Below, in pieces: positions 48,493 to 56,928 of a stretch of 64,000 bases of DNA (positions are counted from its first letter, which is position 1; every line of letters begins with the position of its first letter). Below the pieces are notes generated by a model, which had not been told where the DNA came from, did not search any database, and was given only the letters and a program-made list of their open reading frames with translations. The DNA comes from Peribacillus frigoritolerans (GTDB lineage: Bacteria > Bacillota > Bacilli > Bacillales > DSM-1321), in contig NZ_KV440950.1 of the NCBI RefSeq assembly GCF_001636405.1, positions 3,514,778-3,578,777 on the forward strand. The letters run 5' to 3'. The position numbers and the translations under genes are program-made.

Positions 48493-48945
48493 CTAATTTT
48501 CTTCCTCAGATGATATAGATACTTTACCTTCAATATCTATTTGAACATCTGCTTTTTTCAACATATTTCCGATTGCGCATCCTTTATCTGCGGATACAAT
48601 TGCTCTATTAGCTGCTTGGATATGCTCTTCTGTTGCAGCAGCAGACAAGATAATTTGAGGATAATGTATAATTTTGAATCCTTCTTCTTTTGAATTAGTT
48701 GCTTCCGAATCCATTGTCAATCCAGTGACAGGCAATTTTCTTGTTTCCAGCATACTGACAAGAGTCATCGTATAACAGGCTGCAGCAGAAGTTATAAGTA
48801 ATTCTTTAGGCTCTGCACCTTCCCCACTGCCACCCAAAGATTCAGGTATCGCGATGTTTGTTTCAAGGAAATTAGCTTTAATCCTTCCGTTACCTTTTGT
48901 GTTTCCATACCAAACAGTCTTTAAATTTGTTTTTAGATCAGCCAT
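48493..48945 (-). CDS. OsmC family peroxidase
   Basis: 150 residues; catalytic thiols Cys57 in AAACYTMTL and Cys123 in DKGCAIGNML, the usual OsmC/Ohr pair that reduces organic hydroperoxides. ELLITSAAA precedes the first Cys as in the family. It is downstream of the AhpD-like gene and probably cotranscribed, suggesting an oxidative- or electrophile-stress unit. Confidence 0.9.
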   Translation of the reverse strand: MADLKTNLKTVWYGNTKGNGRIKANFLETNIAIPESLGGSGEGAEPKELLITSAAACYTMTLVSMLETRKLPVTGLTMDSEATNSKEEGFKIIHYPQIILSAAATEEHIQAANRAIVSADKGCAIGNMLKKADVQIDIEGKVSISSEEEN

Positions 48946-48958
48946 GTGATTTCACTCC

Positions 48959-49225
48959 TTAATATACTTCTGTTCGTCCATCTCTGATTTTGTTTACCCA
49001 GTCAGGGTCAGCCAATAATGCGTGACCCACTGCTATCAAATCGAATTCTTCATGTTCTAATCTCTCGATTAAATCGTCCATCTTGTTGACTTTGCCATTA
49101 GCCTCTTCCCCAGTAGCAAAGAAATCCACGAAATCAGCGCCCTCGAGACCGTCAGATCCAACTGTAATTGTTGTTTTTCCTGTCAGTTTTTTTATCCATC
49201 CTGATAGATTCAGTTCAGATCCTTT
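48959..49225 (-). pseudogene. C-terminal fragment of old-yellow-enzyme-type flavin oxidoreductase
   Basis: GWIKKLTGKTTITVGSDGLE then DDLIERLEHEEFDLIAVGHA and LLADPDWVNKIRDGRTE match the last 85 residues of NADH:flavin oxidoreductases (including the FMN phosphate site VGSxGL and LADPDW). The N-terminal 270 residues are missing. A deletion joined it to the end of the AhpD-like gene. Confidence 0.75.
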
Positions 49226-49877
49226 CATCATAAGCATTTAAAGCATTAATGCCGTGAGCCATAGCAGACCCTGCTTTTAATGCGGTTGCTACCATAATAG
49301 CTTCAGCCATCTCTTCTTTTGTAACTTGAGCTTTTTTAGCTCTTTTTACATGATCTTCAATACAATATGGACAACCTGTTACATGAGCTATTGCAATAGC
49401 AATCAATTCTTTCTCTTTTACACTAAGTTTTCCTGCTTTCATTGCTTGTAGATCAAAGGAAACAAAGGATTTAAATGCTTCTCCATGTAAGGAAGAAAAT
49501 TCTTTTAGGCGGTTAAAATACGATGCTTTGTATAATTCATCATCACCTGTCTCATCATAAGCATTTAAAGCATTAACGCTATGGGCCAAAGCAGACCCTG
49601 CTTTTAAAGCAGTTGCTACCATAATAGCTTCAGCCATCTCCTCTTTTGTAGTTTCTTTCTTTTTAACTTGATTAACATGAAGTTCGATACAATATGGACA
49701 ACCAGTAACGTGAGCTACTGCTACAGCTATTAATTCCTTTAATTTAGATGATAGTTTCCCTTCAGCTAAGGCCTTATGATCGAAGTTGACAAATGCACGA
49801 AATGCTTCACCACTTAATTTACTAAATTCCCCTAAACGATTAATGTCTGATTTTTGATATAGACTATCATTACCCAT
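49215..49877 (-). CDS. Tandem carboxymuconolactone-decarboxylase/AhpD-like protein
   Basis: 220 residues made of two near-identical AhpD-like domains (1-108 and 113-218), each with the CPYC redox motif (Cys60/Cys63 and Cys169/Cys172) followed by H at +4 (CIELHV, CIEDHV). The family is usually about 110 residues, so this is an in-frame tandem duplication. It probably acts as a thiol peroxidase/reductase with OsmC. A TetR-type operator lies 60-90 bp upstream. Confidence 0.88.
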   Translation of the reverse strand: MGNDSLYQKSDINRLGEFSKLSGEAFRAFVNFDHKALAEGKLSSKLKELIAVAVAHVTGCPYCIELHVNQVKKKETTKEEMAEAIMVATALKAGSALAHSVNALNAYDETGDDELYKASYFNRLKEFSSLHGEAFKSFVSFDLQAMKAGKLSVKEKELIAIAIAHVTGCPYCIEDHVKRAKKAQVTKEEMAEAIMVATALKAGSAMAHGINALNAYDERI

Positions 49878-49938
49878 TCTATCTTCTCCTTCATCTAATA
49901 AGATCTGGTGTTGATACCTTAAGATTCATAAATCATTA

Positions 49939-49964
49939 TTTTGTACCTACCATTCGGTACAAAA
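49939..49964 (-). promoter_or_regulatory. TetR-type operator upstream of the AhpD-OsmC unit
   Basis: Perfect 9-bp inverted repeat TTTTGTACC / GGTACAAAA with an 8-base centre, itself partly symmetric (TACCATTCGGTA). It lies between the tetR stop and the AhpD-like gene start and is probably bound by the adjacent TetR. Confidence 0.7.
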
Positions 49965-50024
49965 TTAAATTATCATACATTCAGAGGATAAGCAAGAAAA
50001 ATGATATGAGAAAGTCTCATATCA

Positions 50025-50600
50025 TTAAGAAAGACGATATTGTACTCGAATTACATCTAGAACGTTTGTAAGGAAGCTTATATCTTTCTGGCTCTTCATT
50101 AATAAAACTCCACCTTCAATCATGGCAACGATGGATTGAGCATGTTTTTTCGAATCCATATTAGATGGAAAATGCCCTTGCTTTATTAATTCATTTAAAG
50201 TCTCTTCTATAGAAGAAATCCATCGGTCAAAGATATATTGTATCTTCAATCGAAACATCTCATCATGTTCACTCATTTCGATAGCTAAGTTGCCAACGGG
50301 ACAACCTGATTTCCCTTCCTCGTCTGTATGGAATACTAATGTTCTCTTCAGCATTTTATTTAATTTAGTGATTGGATCAAATTCAGATTGGAAAATCTCC
50401 AAAAAAACTTCTTGATCACATTCTTTTACTAAATCTTCTACTACAGCTAAACCAAGATCATGCTTAGAGGAAAAGTAATGGTAAAACTGTCCTTTCCCAA
50501 TGTTAGCAGCATCAAGAATATCACTGATAGAAGTGGCTTGATATCCTTTCGAATAAATAATTCTTCTTGAAATTGTAATAATTTCTTGTTGTTTAGACAT
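50025..50600 (-). CDS. TetR/AcrR family repressor
   Basis: 191 residues: N-terminal TetR HTH (about 8-50, ATSISDILDAANIGKGQFYH), ligand domain with SGCPVGNLAIE. That last motif is shared with YxaF/LmrA-type and NemR-like regulators of electrophile stress. It probably represses the downstream AhpD-OsmC unit through the palindrome at 49939. The start is weakly preceded by AGGTGTG. Confidence 0.9.
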   Translation of the reverse strand: MSKQQEIITISRRIIYSKGYQATSISDILDAANIGKGQFYHYFSSKHDLGLAVVEDLVKECDQEVFLEIFQSEFDPITKLNKMLKRTLVFHTDEEGKSGCPVGNLAIEMSEHDEMFRLKIQYIFDRWISSIEETLNELIKQGHFPSNMDSKKHAQSIVAMIEGGVLLMKSQKDISFLTNVLDVIRVQYRLS

Positions 50601-51063
50601 ATAGACACACCTTTATTAGTTAATTTAACTAGTCACTCTATATACAAATATAGAGTGATTAAATCAGATATACTTACTACAAATCATACAACAGAAGTAT
50701 GACCTGTTACTATTGTGTTAGGCATCCTTTTTAACGATAGTAAAAACAAATGAATTTTATCATAGTCGTTTTATAATTTCTAATTTGCTCGAATTTAAAC
50801 AATGAGCTAATATATTTAAATAAAAAAAGTTGATTCTTACAACCGTACAGGAATCGGTATTTTTCAGGTCTGAATTTGATTAGCGTAAGGAAAAATGTTT
50901 TTGCCTCCAAAAAATGTCTTAGCGTATAATATTAGCGTCGGCAGGACCCCATATAGGAAAGAACATATTGAACACTAAGAATTCCAATTAAATATCTCCT
51001 TTCATAACCACTTTATCTCTATTTTACCACAATAGTATTTGTATCTTATTCAAACTATCCTGC
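50601..51063. other. Gene-free stretch upstream of tetR
   Basis: Holds a perfect inverted repeat TCACTCTATAT / ATATAGAGTGA at 50633-50658 just upstream of tetR (operator or terminator). Otherwise nothing recognisable. Confidence 0.5.
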
Positions 51064-51118
51064 CCTGTTAGTTCCATAAGAAAAAGCTGCCTTAAAGACA
51101 GCTCAGATCTTCAGCTAA
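51064..51118 (+). repeat. Repeat copy 2 (mobile-element end)
   Basis: CTGTTAGTTCCATAAGAAAA then AGCTGCCTTAAAGACAGCTC then AGATCTTCAGCTAACGG; same as copy 1 at 45.9 kb. It is followed within 25 bp by the resolvase remnant, which suggests both belonged to one transposon. Confidence 0.7.
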
Positions 51119-51142
51119 CGGACCCGTTAGTACATTAACGTA

Positions 51143-51345
51143 CTAGTTTTTTAAATAACGATATAATGTAGATTTACTTATGCCTGTTTCATTCTTTATA
51201 TCACTTAAAGTATATTTTTTACTTTGATACATATCAATAGCTTTTTGCACATTTTCATCCGGTTTTCGTGGACGACCTGCAATATTGCCTTTTTGTACCG
51301 CTTCAATTTTTTCTTGACTTCTTGTGTATTGAGTAATTATTTTCT
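51143..51345 (-). pseudogene. Remnant of serine recombinase (resolvase) C-terminus
   Basis: Minus strand reads KIEAVQKGNIAGRPRKPDEN, VQKAIDMYQSKKYTLSDIK and TGISKSTLYRYLKN then stop: the DNA-binding HTH tail of Tn3-type resolvases/invertases. The catalytic Ser domain is missing. DNA on its other side (51345-51440) is unrelated. Confidence 0.7.
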
Positions 51346-51490
51346 ACCAACAATAAGAGAAACTGAACTATCTGCAGGGCTGAATGACGCAGCTACTTTT
51401 CTTCCACTAGCAGTAAATTTCTATGGAATGGTATTTTAATATTTGAAGTGTTTGTCCATGTGCCTCTTCATGTATTTTTGATAGTTAAAT

Positions 51491-51522
51491 AAAAAAATCC
51501 ACTATCTTTTGAGATAGCGGAT
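51491..51522 (-). terminator. Terminator of the MFS gene at 51.5 kb
   Basis: Stem ATCCGCTATCT / AGATAGTGGAT followed by T7 on the minus strand, 13 bp after the stop. Confidence 0.8.
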
Positions 51523-51534
51523 ATCTGAATAGGT

Positions 51535-52716
51535 CTAATTGAGGTTAGGTTTCTTTAATTTTACACTTGAAATAACAAACGCGATGACAAGAACAATTGT
51601 GGCAAATATATACGGCATATCGATATTGATATCAAATAAAATACCGCCAATAATTGGTCCAAGTATGATACCTAAGCTTGTATAAGCAGAGTTCATGCCC
51701 GCAATATACCCTTGGTTTTTCCCGGCGATTTTCGATAAAAATGATGTTACAGCGGGGCGTAAAATATCACAAGAGAAAAATACAATACTCGTCACAACAA
51801 TCATTGTCAAGTAACCGTCTATTAAAATCGTTAGAAAGATAAAAATAGCAGCAGATAGTAAGGTTAAATTAATTAACATTCGTTCACCAATTACATTGAC
51901 TAGTTTATCAAAGAATATAATCTGAGCAACAACACCAGAAATTGAACCAACCGTAATAACGATTGAAATATCACGAATTGTAAAGCCAAACTTTTCATCG
52001 ACGAATAAGCTAAACATCATTTCATAAACGGCCAGTCCGAACGCTAGTATGAATACGATCAGTAGTGGTGTGAAGTACTTTGGTTGAAATGATTTTTTAA
52101 ATTCTTGTATAAATACTGGACGTACAGCGGATGCGCGATTTTTTTGTAGCTGTTCTACTGTAATCGAATCATCCAATAGAATAAAAATAATAATGGTAGC
52201 AATGAGTGCAATAGCAGAAGCAAAGAAGAACGGTGCGCGTATCCCGAACTCTGCAATCAGTCCACCAACTCCTGGCCCAATTATAAACCCTAAACTGATT
52301 GCAGCTGATTGGTAACCTAACACTTTTGCCCGATTTGATAAGGTCGTTTTATCTGTAACGTACGTAACAACGGCTGGCATAATGAAAGCGGCACTTACAC
52401 CACCAAGAAGACGGCTCACAAATAATAGCCAAGTTTCATCCGCAAAGCCAAATAGTGCCTCTGAAAATGAAAATAATAAAAGACCAATGACAATCATTTT
52501 TTTACGGCCGATTGAATCGACCCATACGCCTGTAAAAGGTGAAGCCAAAAACTGTGCAAATGCCATTACAGCGAACAAGTAACCGACAACGGCACCATTT
52601 AAACTTAATTCCTCTGCAATTGATGGCATAACTGGTGAAGCAAGTCCCATCCCCAAATAAGCAATAAATAAACTAGATAATGCAAGTGCAATAGACACTT
52701 TTTCCTTTCGATTCAT
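51535..52716 (-). CDS. MFS drug efflux transporter, 12 helices
   Basis: 393 residues, twelve membrane segments, DHA1 family. Motif A is GVWVDSIGRKKM near residue 64, and motif C (GPGVGGLI) is in helix 5, the antiporter signature. It is similar to Bmr/NorA/TetA-type pumps and exports an unknown drug. It follows a MarR-type remnant with a 39-bp gap, so it was once probably controlled by that regulator. The start follows AGAGGTA. Confidence 0.88.
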   Translation of the reverse strand: MNRKEKVSIALALSSLFIAYLGMGLASPVMPSIAEELSLNGAVVGYLFAVMAFAQFLASPFTGVWVDSIGRKKMIVIGLLLFSFSEALFGFADETWLLFVSRLLGGVSAAFIMPAVVTYVTDKTTLSNRAKVLGYQSAAISLGFIIGPGVGGLIAEFGIRAPFFFASAIALIATIIIFILLDDSITVEQLQKNRASAVRPVFIQEFKKSFQPKYFTPLLIVFILAFGLAVYEMMFSLFVDEKFGFTIRDISIVITVGSISGVVAQIIFFDKLVNVIGERMLINLTLLSAAIFIFLTILIDGYLTMIVVTSIVFFSCDILRPAVTSFLSKIAGKNQGYIAGMNSAYTSLGIILGPIIGGILFDINIDMPYIFATIVLVIAFVISSVKLKKPNLN

Positions 52717-52755
52717 AATTGATTACCTCTAATTGATTGTAAACCAAGTCATGTC

Positions 52756-53046
52756 CTATCTGTTGGAGGATGAAATGGATGCATTCACTTTCTTCATTGT
52801 TTGTACTATATTTTGTAATTGTTCTAAATCGATGTCAGAGAAGTGCTTCATCAGAAAATCTTTATCCGCTTCTTCGCTTAATTTCTGATAAGTAAGGCCT
52901 TTCTCTGTTAATACGATGAAAAACTCACGATGATTGTTTGGATTGCTCTCATACGTAATGAAATTTTGAGCTTTAAGCTTGGCGTGTACCTGGCTTACTG
53001 TACTTTTGAAAATGGTATATTGCATCACGATTTCATTGTAATACAT
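52756..53046 (-). pseudogene. MarR-family regulator lacking its N-terminus
   Basis: 96 residues containing recognition helix text FKSTVSQVHAKLK, the wing and the C-terminal dimer helices (LTEKGLTYQKLSEEADK). The family is about 145 residues. The N-terminal dimerisation helix and first HTH helix are absent and the frame starts inside the joined MBL remnant, so a deletion fused the two. It is probably nonfunctional; its target was probably the adjacent MFS gene. Confidence 0.7.
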
Positions 53047-53595
53047 GGGTGTTCCATCTCATAAAAACAACATGGTCCCTTGTTGTGCTAATCTCGTCTT
53101 CGATAGCGTCATACCATACTGTATCACCAGCTACATATAAAACTTTTTCACTTGGGTGCTTTAATACTACTCCACAAACTTCACCCATTAAGTTTAATAA
53201 CTCTTCTCCTCTACCATGTTCACCTTTTGTTTTTACTAATTGGATCCCTTCAAAAACAGTGTCTTGTTTTAGTACTTCTACATTTTCAAACCACTTGCTT
53301 TTACTTCTTTTGCATCTGCTTCATTTTGAACAATCATTTTGATGTTTTTTGGCAATACGTTTTTTGCTACATCATCAAAGTGATCTGGGTGTAGATGAGT
53401 AACAATTACTGCATCTACGCCATCCAGAATGTTATCAATTGATGTTGGCAAACTCACCAAAGGATGAAACAGATGTCGTCTTATCGTTTCAGGGAAAGTA
53501 GGGTACGAACCTTTCTCTGCTAACATAGGATCTTTTAAAATTTTTTATTTGCGTATTCTACAACAATTGTTGCATTTCGAATTTGTAATATTCAT
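53047..53595 (-). pseudogene. MBL-fold hydrolase (UlaG-like), several frameshifts
   Basis: Minus strand pieces: RNATIVVEYANKKF, PMLAEKGSYPTFPETI, then VDAVIVTHLHPDHFDDVAKN (HxHxDH zinc motif), then after a frameshift VLKQDTVFEGIQLVKTKGEH, VLYVAGDTVWYDAIEDEI. At least three frameshifts plus loss of the C-terminal part at the MarR junction. The start ATG is at 53595. Confidence 0.75.
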
Positions 53596-53729
53596 ATTTA
53601 CAACTCACTTTTCTTTTTATTTGTCTTAGTTTGACAGAATTAAGTGTATAATATCAGCAGTGTCCAAATACATAGATAAAATAAGGTGTTTTAACTCTTT
53701 GACTTTATTTTCGAAAGGAAACTAACTTT

Positions 53730-54050
53730 CAAATAGATCAAACAGATAAAAAAATTCATAGAGAAATTATGTATCAATAGCCGAATTACACTGAAAGAAC
53801 TGGGAGAGAGAGTACATTTAACATGACCAGCAGCTTCAGCTAGAGTAGGGAAATTATAAGAGAATGGGGGTATTTAGGGATCTTGCATTAAAGTAAATCA
53901 AGCAATTAGGGTGCTTTATGTATACCTTCATCAATATCTATATTTATGGAAAAGACAATTCCTGTACATGGTATTACTATGGACCAAAAACAGACCATCT
54001 TGATCTTTTTTCAGATGGGAATACTGATATCGAAAAACAAAATAAAGTAT
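53730..54050 (+). pseudogene. Lrp/AsnC-family regulator, decayed copy
   Basis: Plus-strand reading IDQTDKKIHREIMYQ, RITLKELGERVHLT, then stop, PAASARVGKL, stop, GCIKVNQAI, MYTFINIYI. It matches the intact Lrp gene at 54.75 kb (ETDKKILDELSKNSRLTMKEL; HLTAPATASRVAKL) with stops and frameshifts throughout. An old duplicate. Confidence 0.7.
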
Positions 54051-54060
54051 AATGAATAAA

Positions 54061-54099
54061 GGGTGTCCAGAATTTGTTCTTTCTGGACACCCTTTTTTT
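54061..54099. terminator. Bidirectional terminator
   Basis: Stem GGGTGTCCAGAA / TTCTGGACACCC followed by T7, at the end of the Lrp remnant. Confidence 0.85.
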
Positions 54100-54159
54100 A
54101 AACTGTTGAAACATCTTTCTTGTGAAAGAAAAGATGTTACATTTCCAAAGGAGAATCTT

Positions 54160-54480
54160 TTATTTTAAAAATGCCTCTGTTGTCTTCACTGTTGCATAGA
54201 TGCCTTTTAATGCAGCCTTAAATGCGTAATGAACATGCTCAGCAGGAACGATTTTATCTTCAATTTTTATTGTTGTTGCACAAGCATCTTCAATCACTTG
54301 GCATGGATATCCGTGTTCAACTGCTGCACGTACTGTTGCATCAATACACATATGTGACATCATGCCGTAAACGATTAATTCTTTAACCCCTTGTTCTTGT
54401 AGTTTTTCATGTAAGTTTGTATTGAAGAAGCTATTCGGCATATGTTTTTCAATGACTGTTTCGCCTTCTAATTCGTTCAC
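54160..54480 (-). pseudogene. Isochorismatase-family hydrolase lacking its N-terminus
   Basis: 106 residues equal to the second half of cysteine hydrolases: EGETVIEKHMPNSFFNTNL, then VYGMMSHMCIDATVRAA with the catalytic Cys. The N-terminal half with the catalytic Asp and Lys is absent, and stop codons lie upstream, so it cannot be active. No good ribosome site ahead of the GTG. Confidence 0.7.
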
Positions 54481-54646
54481 AAGAAGCTTTAAATCACCTT
54501 TTGAATGATTTATTGAAATATGGAAACTATCAGCTTTATTTGTCTATTAAGGAAGTGAAAAAGCGTTATAATGCGTCATTAATGTCTGATGAATAACGTG
54601 TTTGTTGTCATCATGTATCAATGTAAACCGTTACTAAATTATGTAT

Positions 54647-54692
54647 AAAAATCCCTACCTTGGTGAATTTCATGTCCAAGCTAGGGATTTTT
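54647..54692. terminator. Bidirectional terminator
   Basis: Long stem AAAAATCCCTACCTTGG / CCAAGCTAGGGATTTTT, A-run and T-run on both sides, between the Lrp gene and the isochorismatase remnant. Confidence 0.85.
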
Positions 54693-54749
54693 AGAGAAGA
54701 CATACATCATGTTTTATGTCCTAACATCTCCGTTTTATAAAGTAAACTA

Positions 54750-55157
54750 TTAGCTAATAACAATCGATACTTTATAGTTTGCTTGTTTGTTTAAGTTATT
54801 TAAAAATTGATCTAATACCTCATTTGAAGGGAATTTACATTCAAGCAAATAGCAACCGTCTCCACTAACTTTATAATTGTTTATTACATAGTTATCTTGT
54901 GTTTCTATAAAAGCTAAATACGGTTGATGATGGATATTTTTGATATAAATATTTAGAAATGCATGTATAGCAAAACCTAATTTCACTTGATTCACTTCGA
55001 TACTGCATCCTTTTATAATGTCATTGTCTAATAACTTTGCTACCCTTGATGCGGTTGCTGGTGCAGTGAGATGTACTTTCCCCCCTAATTCTTTCATAGT
55101 CAGGCGACTATTTTTAGACAGCTCGTCGAGTATTTTTTTATCTGTTTCATCAATCAT
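54750..55157 (-). CDS. Lrp/AsnC family regulator
   Basis: 135 residues: HTH (about 1-55, ETDKKILDELSKNSRLTMKE) and a RAM ligand domain (65-135). Slightly shorter than typical 145-150 residue members. Divergently transcribed from the LLM oxidoreductase across a 270-bp gap, so it may control that gene and itself. Amino-acid effector unknown. The start follows AAAGGAT. Confidence 0.88.
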   Translation of the reverse strand: MIDETDKKILDELSKNSRLTMKELGGKVHLTAPATASRVAKLLDNDIIKGCSIEVNQVKLGFAIHAFLNIYIKNIHHQPYLAFIETQDNYVINNYKVSGDGCYLLECKFPSNEVLDQFLNNLNKQANYKVSIVIS

Positions 55158-55427
55158 ATTCTTGTATCCTTTCTAAAAAAATTAGATGTATTTTTACATA
55201 GTTTGTGTTCGCTGTACACTTTTTTATGTTTGCTTAAAAACTTTAAAAATAAAGTGAAATCATGAAATAACTTTATTTTCCTTATGTATTGATTGGTTGA
55301 GGCAGTATATATTTATATGCATGCAAATCAAAAGAGCAAGCACCCACTTTAATATGAACGATTATTAAAATGTTTTGTTCAGTGATTTGTATAAGTTAAA
55401 TATTCATTATTTTAGGGGTGAAATATT

Positions 55428-56426
55428 ATGAAAAAATTTGATATATCAGTTTTATCAGCTGCTCCATTAAGACAAGGAGAAACAATGAAACAAGGGATTG
55501 ATTCTGCAGTGTCATTAGGCAAAGCTGTAGATAAAATGGGCTATAAACGGATTTGGTTTACAGAGCATCATAATCACGACGCTTATGCTAGTTCAGCTAC
55601 CGTATCTATTGTACAACATATATTAGCAAATACAGAAGACATTCGCGTAGGTTCAGGAGGTATTATGCTGCCAAATCATTCCCCATTAGTCGTAGCGGAG
55701 CAATTTGGAACACTTGAAACACTGTATCCAAATCGTGTAGATTTAGCGTTAGGTCGCGCACCAGGAACTGATCAAAAAACTGCCGATGTGATTCGTCGTT
55801 CGAATCATAACGGGGTGTTTTTCTTTGAACGGGAAGTACGAGATATTTTGCGTTTTGTAGGGGATGAGAGCGTGCAAGGAGAGGTTCGTGCTTATCCAGG
55901 TATTGGAACGAATGTACCAGCCTTTATATTAGGCTCCTCAATGGGTTCGGCTAGGATCGCTGCAAATCTTGGTCTACCTTATGCATTTGGTGCTCAATTT
56001 TCGCCTCATGCGATGGAAGAAGCGCTCGCTATTTATCGAGAAAATTTCCAACCGTCTGCTTATTTACAAGAGCCTTATGTGATGGCTTGTATTAATGTGA
56101 TTGCAGCAGATTCAATGGAAGAGGCGTCATTGATTTCTGCAAGTCATTTGCAGGTGTATATCGATATTTATACAAATAATTTAAGTCAGCTTATTCCACC
56201 AACTAAAAACTTCCTTGAATCGTTATCACAAGTTGAATTAGAAATTCTTCATCATCGACTAGGGTATACAATCATGGGTGATGCAGAAACTATTCGTCGG
56301 GATCTGATGGAATTCCAACAGACTTATCAAGTAGATGAAATCATAGTAATATCTAATATTTACGAATTGAGCAAGGAAATCCATTCTTATGAGATTTTAA
56401 AACATGTTGATGAATCATTTGAATAA
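55428..56426 (+). CDS. LLM-class flavin-dependent oxidoreductase
   Basis: 332 residues of the bacterial-luciferase-like family (MsnO8 subgroup): RIWFTEHHNHDAYASS near residue 43, GSGGIMLPNH near 77, LALGRAPGTDQ, and the C-terminal GYTIMGDAETIRRDL. FMN-dependent monooxygenase of unknown substrate. The ATG follows TAGGGGTG. Divergent from lrp. Confidence 0.9.
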   Translation: MKKFDISVLSAAPLRQGETMKQGIDSAVSLGKAVDKMGYKRIWFTEHHNHDAYASSATVSIVQHILANTEDIRVGSGGIMLPNHSPLVVAEQFGTLETLYPNRVDLALGRAPGTDQKTADVIRRSNHNGVFFFEREVRDILRFVGDESVQGEVRAYPGIGTNVPAFILGSSMGSARIAANLGLPYAFGAQFSPHAMEEALAIYRENFQPSAYLQEPYVMACINVIAADSMEEASLISASHLQVYIDIYTNNLSQLIPPTKNFLESLSQVELEILHHRLGYTIMGDAETIRRDLMEFQQTYQVDEIIVISNIYELSKEIHSYEILKHVDESFE

Positions 56427-56928
56427 AGGATGGGGCTTCTTTAGAAGTGCAAATCAGTTCAACAGTCTATGATTTTCAACAATCTGGCGTGATTGTGGGA
56501 TAAAGCTTAGATTATTAAAGCATACTTTATAAAAAATCAACTGCCTTATTTCCCCCATCTTAAACAGGATGGGGGGATACGTGTTTGAAGTATTTAAAAT
56601 CATAACTTATTTTAATCCTTACATTTCCTTATGGGATTGTGACAGCTTCGCTGGTACTACCCCATCTAATACTGTGACCTCTTCGAGGACTTTTTTACAC
56701 ACTTGTATTATTTAATATAAGTTATGTGTTATCTCAATCCTAATAATGATGCACATATGCAAAAAAAAAGCAGTCGATGAGGGGTATCTCCCATCGGCTG
56801 CCTATCGATAATTAACCGTCGATACAGTTAAACGATTGATCGAGCTGCTCTTTACCCTATTCGGTCGGTAACTTTTCCCGATTCTTCGTGGGAGCAATAG
56901 CTCGAGTAATTTAAGAATTGCGATTACA
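56427..56928. other. 502-bp gene-free stretch
   Basis: Holds a C/G-rich hairpin near 56552-56580 after the LLM gene, a strong terminator at 56769-56800, and a 14-bp direct repeat CTTTACCCTATTCG (at about 56851 and 56933) beside the MFS stop, possibly a trace of a small deletion or duplication. No gene seen. Confidence 0.5.
56769..56800 (-). terminator. Terminator of the DHA2 MFS gene
   Basis: Stem GCAGCCGATGGGAG / CTCATCGACTGC followed by T9 on the minus strand. Confidence 0.75.

Noticed and set aside
51224..51439. 71-codon plus-strand frame whose end (ETELSAGLNDAATFLP) looks like a fragment of a membrane protein
   Set aside because: Its first part is antisense to the resolvase remnant; the fragment is too short to assign.
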